This document shows, in pieces, positions 44,637 through 47,729 of a stretch of 47,729 nucleotides of DNA. The DNA lies in assembly GCA_024277575.1 (NCBI GenBank), contig JAJRUX010000214.1, positions 1 to 47,729 on the forward strand, written 5' to 3'. The notes beneath the pieces were generated by a model. That model saw nothing but the letters and a program-made list of their open reading frames with translations. It was not told where the DNA came from and searched no databases. Source of the stretch: Gammaproteobacteria bacterium. Lineage in GTDB: Bacteria; Pseudomonadota; Gammaproteobacteria; Thiohalospirales; Thiohalospiraceae. Position numbers and translations under genes: made by a program. Every line of letters starts with the position of its first letter. The stretch's first letter is position 1.

Positions 44637-45406
44637 TGTGGTTCCGATTCAGGTTAGGGGTAATTCTTCTCGTTATAGGGTTGGTAGGCTGTGCCAGTTC
44701 ACCGAGCGACAATATTCGTTCCGAATCGGCCTTGTCGGCTACCACAGCGGCTGAGGCGAATGCCAATCTGGGGCTTGGTTATATGCGCCAGGGCAACTAT
44801 AGTGAGGCGTTGGCCAAGCTGGAACGCGCCTTGCTGCAGAATCCAAAACTTGCCCGTGCCCATCACTACATCGCCGAGTTGTACAATCGTCTGAATGAGG
44901 AACAGTTGGCAGACAAACACTATGCAAGGGCGCTGAAGCTGGATCCGCGCGATGCAGCGGCGCATAACAATTATGGTGCCTTTCTGTGTGCGCAGGGACG
45001 CTATGGTGAGGCTGAACCCCATTTTCTGGCGGCGGTGCGCAACCCTCTCTATATCGGGCGCGCAGAAACTTACGAAAATGCGGCACTGTGCGCCTCGCAG
45101 GCAGGAGATGATATCAAGGCGGAAGGGTATCTTCATGCTGCGCTGGAACTAAATCCCCGGCTGCCGAAGTCACTCTACCGGCTGGCGGAGATCAACTACC
45201 AGCAACAGCGCTACCTTCCGGCCCGCGCCTATCTGCAGCGTTATGAAGCCGTGGCTGCACCTGCAGCAGAGAGCCTGTGGCTGGGTTTCCGGATTGAAAA
45301 GCAGAGTGGGAATGAAGAGGCGGCGGCAGAGTATGCGAGGCAGCTTGAACAATCCTGGCCCGCTTATGCTCCGTGGCGGCAGTACCAGAACGACGGAAAA
45401 CTCTGA
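44636..45406 (+). CDS. pilW: type IV pilus biogenesis/stability lipoprotein PilW (PilF)
   Basis: 256 aa from ATG 44636 (TGATG overlap with rlmN; the two TTG codons at 44630 are poorer). Signal peptide with lipobox LVGC. The mature protein is a run of six TPR units ([40 protein letters not shown], and so on). It is the outer membrane pilotin that lets the PilQ secretin multimerise. Ends with [16 protein letters not shown]. In most relatives rodZ and ispG follow; here hisS comes next, 11 bp away. Confidence 0.92.
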   Translation: MWFRFRLGVILLVIGLVGCASSPSDNIRSESALSATTAAEANANLGLGYMRQGNYSEALAKLERALLQNPKLARAHHYIAELYNRLNEEQLADKHYARALKLDPRDAAAHNNYGAFLCAQGRYGEAEPHFLAAVRNPLYIGRAETYENAALCASQAGDDIKAEGYLHAALELNPRLPKSLYRLAEINYQQQRYLPARAYLQRYEAVAAPAAESLWLGFRIEKQSGNEEAAAEYARQLEQSWPAYAPWRQYQNDGKL

Positions 45407-45417
45407 AGGAGCCGGCG

Positions 45418-46707
45418 TTGTCCAGAAACATCCAGGCCGTCCGGGGGATGAACGACATCCTTCCCGATCAAACACCGTACTGGCAGTACCTGGAAAGGGT
45501 ATGGCAGGAGATCCTGTCTGCCTGGGGTTACCGGGAGATTCGACTACCCATCCTGGAAAAGACCGAATTATTCAAGCGCTCCATTGGTGAAGTGACCGAC
45601 ATTGTCGAGAAGGAGATGTACACATTCACCGACCGGAATGGTGACAGCCTGACCCTGCGCCCCGAAGGAACCGCCGGCTGCGTGCGCGCCGGGATTGAGC
45701 ATGGCCTGCTCTATAACCAGGTTCAGCGTTTGTGGTATCAGGGGCCGATGTTTCGTCACGAACGGCCCCAGAAAGGGCGTTACCGTCAGTTTCATCAGCT
45801 CGGAGTCGAGGCGTTTGGCATGGCCGGTCCGGATATCGATGCCGAACTCATCCTGCTGAGCGCCCGCATCCTTGAGCGGATTGGTCTGGCGGATACAACG
45901 GTTCTGCAGATAAACTCCCTGGGCAGCCCGGAGTCCCGGAGCAGTTACAGGGAGCTGCTGGTGGACTATTTTTCTGGCCATCTGGATGAGCTGGATGAAG
46001 ACAGCCGGCGCCGCCTGCACAGCAACCCGTTACGGATTCTGGACAGCAAGAACCCCCGAATGCAGGTGCTTGTGGAACAGGCTCCTCGTCTGATGGAGCA
46101 TCTGGATAGCGAATCGCGGGAACATTTTCAGCGCCTGCTTGCCTATCTGGACGATGCCGGCGTGAGTTACCAGGTCAATCCGCGCCTGGTGCGTGGGCTG
46201 GACTACTACAGCAAAACGGTGTTTGAGTGGGTGACCGATCAGCTTGGAGCGCAAGGGACGGTATGTGCCGGTGGCCGTTTTGATTCTCTGGTCGGCCAGT
46301 TGGGAGGAAAGCCTACGCCGGCGGCGGGGTTTGCCATCGGTATGGAGCGTCTGGTCGCGCTGTTGATGGATGTTGGTCGGCAGATCAACATGACTGAACC
46401 GCAGGTCTACATGGTTGTTGTCGGGGAAGCAGCTGAACGGCAGGGTATGCTGATAGCCGGGCAGCTGCGCAATATATTGCCCGGGCTGCGGTTGCAGCTC
46501 AACTGCGGTGGCGGAAGCTTCAAGAGTCAGCTCAAACGGGCTGACAAAAGCGGTGCCGAGTTGGCGTTGATCCTGGGTGAAAACGAACTGGCGGAAAACC
46601 GTGTTGCTGTCAAACCGCTGCGCAGTGGTGGTGAGCAGTTGATGCTGGAGCGTGACCAGATAAGCGAATATCTGGAAACGAAATTTTCGCAGAATAAGCG
46701 GAGTTGA
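45418..46707 (+). CDS. hisS: histidyl-tRNA synthetase
   Basis: 429 aa. I start it at the TTG at 45418 ([20 protein letters not shown]) with AAGGAG 8 bp upstream; the track's ATG at 45373 lies inside pilW and adds non-family residues. Class II motifs: [20 protein letters not shown] and [20 protein letters not shown] (motif 2), the histidine-specific [16 protein letters not shown], and [15 protein letters not shown] (motif 3). The C-terminal anticodon-binding domain is present. Charges tRNA-His. Compare HisZ at 26953. Confidence 0.96.
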   Translation: MSRNIQAVRGMNDILPDQTPYWQYLERVWQEILSAWGYREIRLPILEKTELFKRSIGEVTDIVEKEMYTFTDRNGDSLTLRPEGTAGCVRAGIEHGLLYNQVQRLWYQGPMFRHERPQKGRYRQFHQLGVEAFGMAGPDIDAELILLSARILERIGLADTTVLQINSLGSPESRSSYRELLVDYFSGHLDELDEDSRRRLHSNPLRILDSKNPRMQVLVEQAPRLMEHLDSESREHFQRLLAYLDDAGVSYQVNPRLVRGLDYYSKTVFEWVTDQLGAQGTVCAGGRFDSLVGQLGGKPTPAAGFAIGMERLVALLMDVGRQINMTEPQVYMVVVGEAAERQGMLIAGQLRNILPGLRLQLNCGGGSFKSQLKRADKSGAELALILGENELAENRVAVKPLRSGGEQLMLERDQISEYLETKFSQNKRS

Positions 46708-46741
46708 TTTTGAATTTGCAATGTAGATTCTGGAGGTAATA

Positions 46742-47380
46742 GTGGATCAGACCGAAGAAGAACAGCTGGAACGGCTCAAGGAGTGGTGGAACAAGAATGG
46801 CAAATTTGTGATTGCCGGGCTGGTGGTTGGTCTGGCAGCCGTGGTTGGCACACGGATGTGGACTGATGCCCGAAACAGTGCAGCAGAGGCTGCTTCACAA
46901 CAGTATGAGCAGTTGCTGGGGCTGGTTGAGCAGGGCGATTCTGCCCAGGCTGAACAGGTAGCCGGTACCCTGTTTACCGAATACAGCGGCACGCCCTACG
47001 CATCCCTTGCCAAGCTGATGCTGGCCAGGCTCAAGGTGGAGCAGGATGATCTTGTTGCCGCCGCGACCTTTCTGCGTCAGGTGATGGACAATGCCAAACA
47101 GGAGGAGATTCGCCAGATCGCCCGTTTGCGGCTGGCGCGTGTTCTGCTTGCTGATGGAAAGGCGGATGATGCATTGTCAGTTATTGAAGGTGCTGGTTCT
47201 ACGGTTGTCCAGGCAGATTCCGAGATTATCAAGGGGGATATCTTTCTGGCCCAAGGCAAACCTGCTGAGGCTCGCGCTGCTTATGAGCGAGCGATGGCAC
47301 TGGGGGCTGAAAACCGGCGCCTGCTGCAGATGAAACTGGATGATCTGGCTATGGCCTCCGGGGATGAGGCTGTCCAGTGA
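46742..47380 (+). CDS. yfgM: YfgM-family TPR protein, SecYEG-associated
   Basis: 212 aa from GTG 46742, preceded by TGGAGG. A short cytoplasmic N-terminus (TEEEQLERLKEWWNKNGKF) leads into one membrane helix (VIAGLVVGLAAVVGTRMW), followed by a periplasmic TPR region (AGTLFTEYSGTPYASLAKLM; IKGDIFLAQGKPAEARAAYE). YfgM works with PpiD as an ancillary subunit of the SecYEG translocon and bridges to periplasmic chaperones. hisS-yfgM-bamB-der is a conserved order. Confidence 0.92.
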   Translation: MDQTEEEQLERLKEWWNKNGKFVIAGLVVGLAAVVGTRMWTDARNSAAEAASQQYEQLLGLVEQGDSAQAEQVAGTLFTEYSGTPYASLAKLMLARLKVEQDDLVAAATFLRQVMDNAKQEEIRQIARLRLARVLLADGKADDALSVIEGAGSTVVQADSEIIKGDIFLAQGKPAEARAAYERAMALGAENRRLLQMKLDDLAMASGDEAVQ

Positions 47381-47402
47381 TCCGTCTGTACAGGAGCGGT
47401 TT

Positions 47403-47729
47403 ATGAGCAGGTTTTTCCGGATAGTCGGGGGCCGCTTTCCCCGGCCGCAGTTCGCCTTTCTGGTGTGTTGCGCTGCGGTTGTTCTGCTCTCCGGTTGCGG
47501 ATCGGCACCAGTCGAGCCTCCGGCTGCGCTGGTGGAGTTCAAGCCGGAACTCACGGTTAAAACCGTATGGAGTACACAGGTTGGTCATGGTGTGGACAAG
47601 GAGGATCTGCGTTTGACTCCCCGTCTCGCTGGTGACATCCTCTATGTCAATGATTACAAAGGGACTGTTGTATCGCTGCAGGCCGATAGCGGAAAGCAGC
47701 GCTGGGAAATTGATCTCGATGAGTCTCTG
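47403..47729 (+). CDS. bamB: outer membrane assembly lipoprotein BamB, 3' truncated by the window edge
   Basis: 109 codons from ATG 47403 run open to the last base; the ORF track omits it. Signal peptide with lipobox LLSGC (Cys at about residue 35), then the start of the eight-bladed PQQ-like propeller: TVKTVWSTQVGHGVDKEDLR, LYVNDYKGTVVSLQADSGKQ and RWEIDLDESL. BamB supports BamA in inserting outer membrane barrels. The remaining ~270 residues are outside the window. 22 bp after yfgM. Confidence 0.9.
   Translation, partial: MSRFFRIVGGRFPRPQFAFLVCCAAVVLLSGCGSAPVEPPAALVEFKPELTVKTVWSTQVGHGVDKEDLRLTPRLAGDILYVNDYKGTVVSLQADSGKQRWEIDLDESL

Noticed and set aside
45373-45417. ATG start of hisS at 45373
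   Set aside because: It lies inside pilW and adds residues not found in HisS; the TTG at 45418 has a well-placed AAGGAG.

Overview
The window is a 47.7 kb piece of a gammaproteobacterial chromosome. Evidence for this is the gene order: lolA-rarA-crcB-serS, asd-fimV-truA, miaA-hfq-hflX-hflK-hflC-DUF2065-hisZ-purA and ndk-rlmN-pilW-hisS-yfgM-bamB are all classic gammaproteobacterial neighbourhoods. FimV, a PilF/PilW-type pilotin, the DUF6763 family, HisZ and a GlyGly-CTERM protein point towards the free-living, often sulfur-oxidising, Chromatiales-like part of the class rather than to enterics. That finer placement is inference. No rRNA, tRNA, CRISPR array, prophage or intact insertion sequence was seen.

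Layout. 1-5043: the end of acpS, then lolA, rarA, crcB with a DUF190 partner, a frame-broken small membrane gene, and serS. 5095-7089 (minus): an operon of a DUF6763 protein, pcm (apparently frameshifted) and a lipoprotein esterase. 7198-11237 (plus): a tightly coupled four-gene cluster of a small Cys-rich protein, an N-formylglutamate amidohydrolase-like enzyme, a DUF1704/QEGLA zinc peptidase and an ATP-grasp ligase. This is the best candidate here for an undescribed system. 11209-17267: a divergent LysR regulator and leuC, a periplasmic PEBP protein, a 336 bp MITE with 20 bp terminal inverted repeats and a 5 bp target duplication, then leuD-leuB-asd. 17345-21986: fimV, an EcfT/CbiQ-like membrane protein and truA. 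21987-29452: miaA, hfq, hflX, hflK, hflC, DUF2065, hisZ, purA. 29453-30206: a long AT-rich non-coding stretch that ends in the leader of pgaABCD (30207-36488), the poly-N-acetylglucosamine biofilm operon. 36480-39576: oxyR divergent from a peroxiredoxin-glutaredoxin fusion, then DUF302 and ttcA. 39733-42831: a trypsin-like protease overlapping a small exported protein that resembles the protease's own N-terminal domain, then an FG-GAP surface protein with a GlyGly-CTERM tail. 43093-47729: ndk, rlmN, pilW, hisS, yfgM and the start of bamB.

How it works together. Most of the window is housekeeping: leucine and aspartate-family biosynthesis, tRNA charging and modification, purine and histidine synthesis, envelope assembly (LolA, BamB), membrane protein quality control (HflKC, YfgM) and type IV pilus assembly (FimV, PilW). 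Accessory functions are exopolysaccharide biofilm, peroxide defence with a recognisable OxyR half-site, fluoride export, and two little-known modules: the ATP-grasp/DUF1704 cluster and the protease/small-partner pair. Several non-coding signals deserve attention: a T8-tailed hairpin between an extended -10 promoter and hfq, a perfect 10 bp hairpin with a GGA in its loop ahead of pgaA, a 23 bp sequence repeated exactly in two intergenic regions, and a leftward terminator upstream of ndk with no leftward gene to serve.
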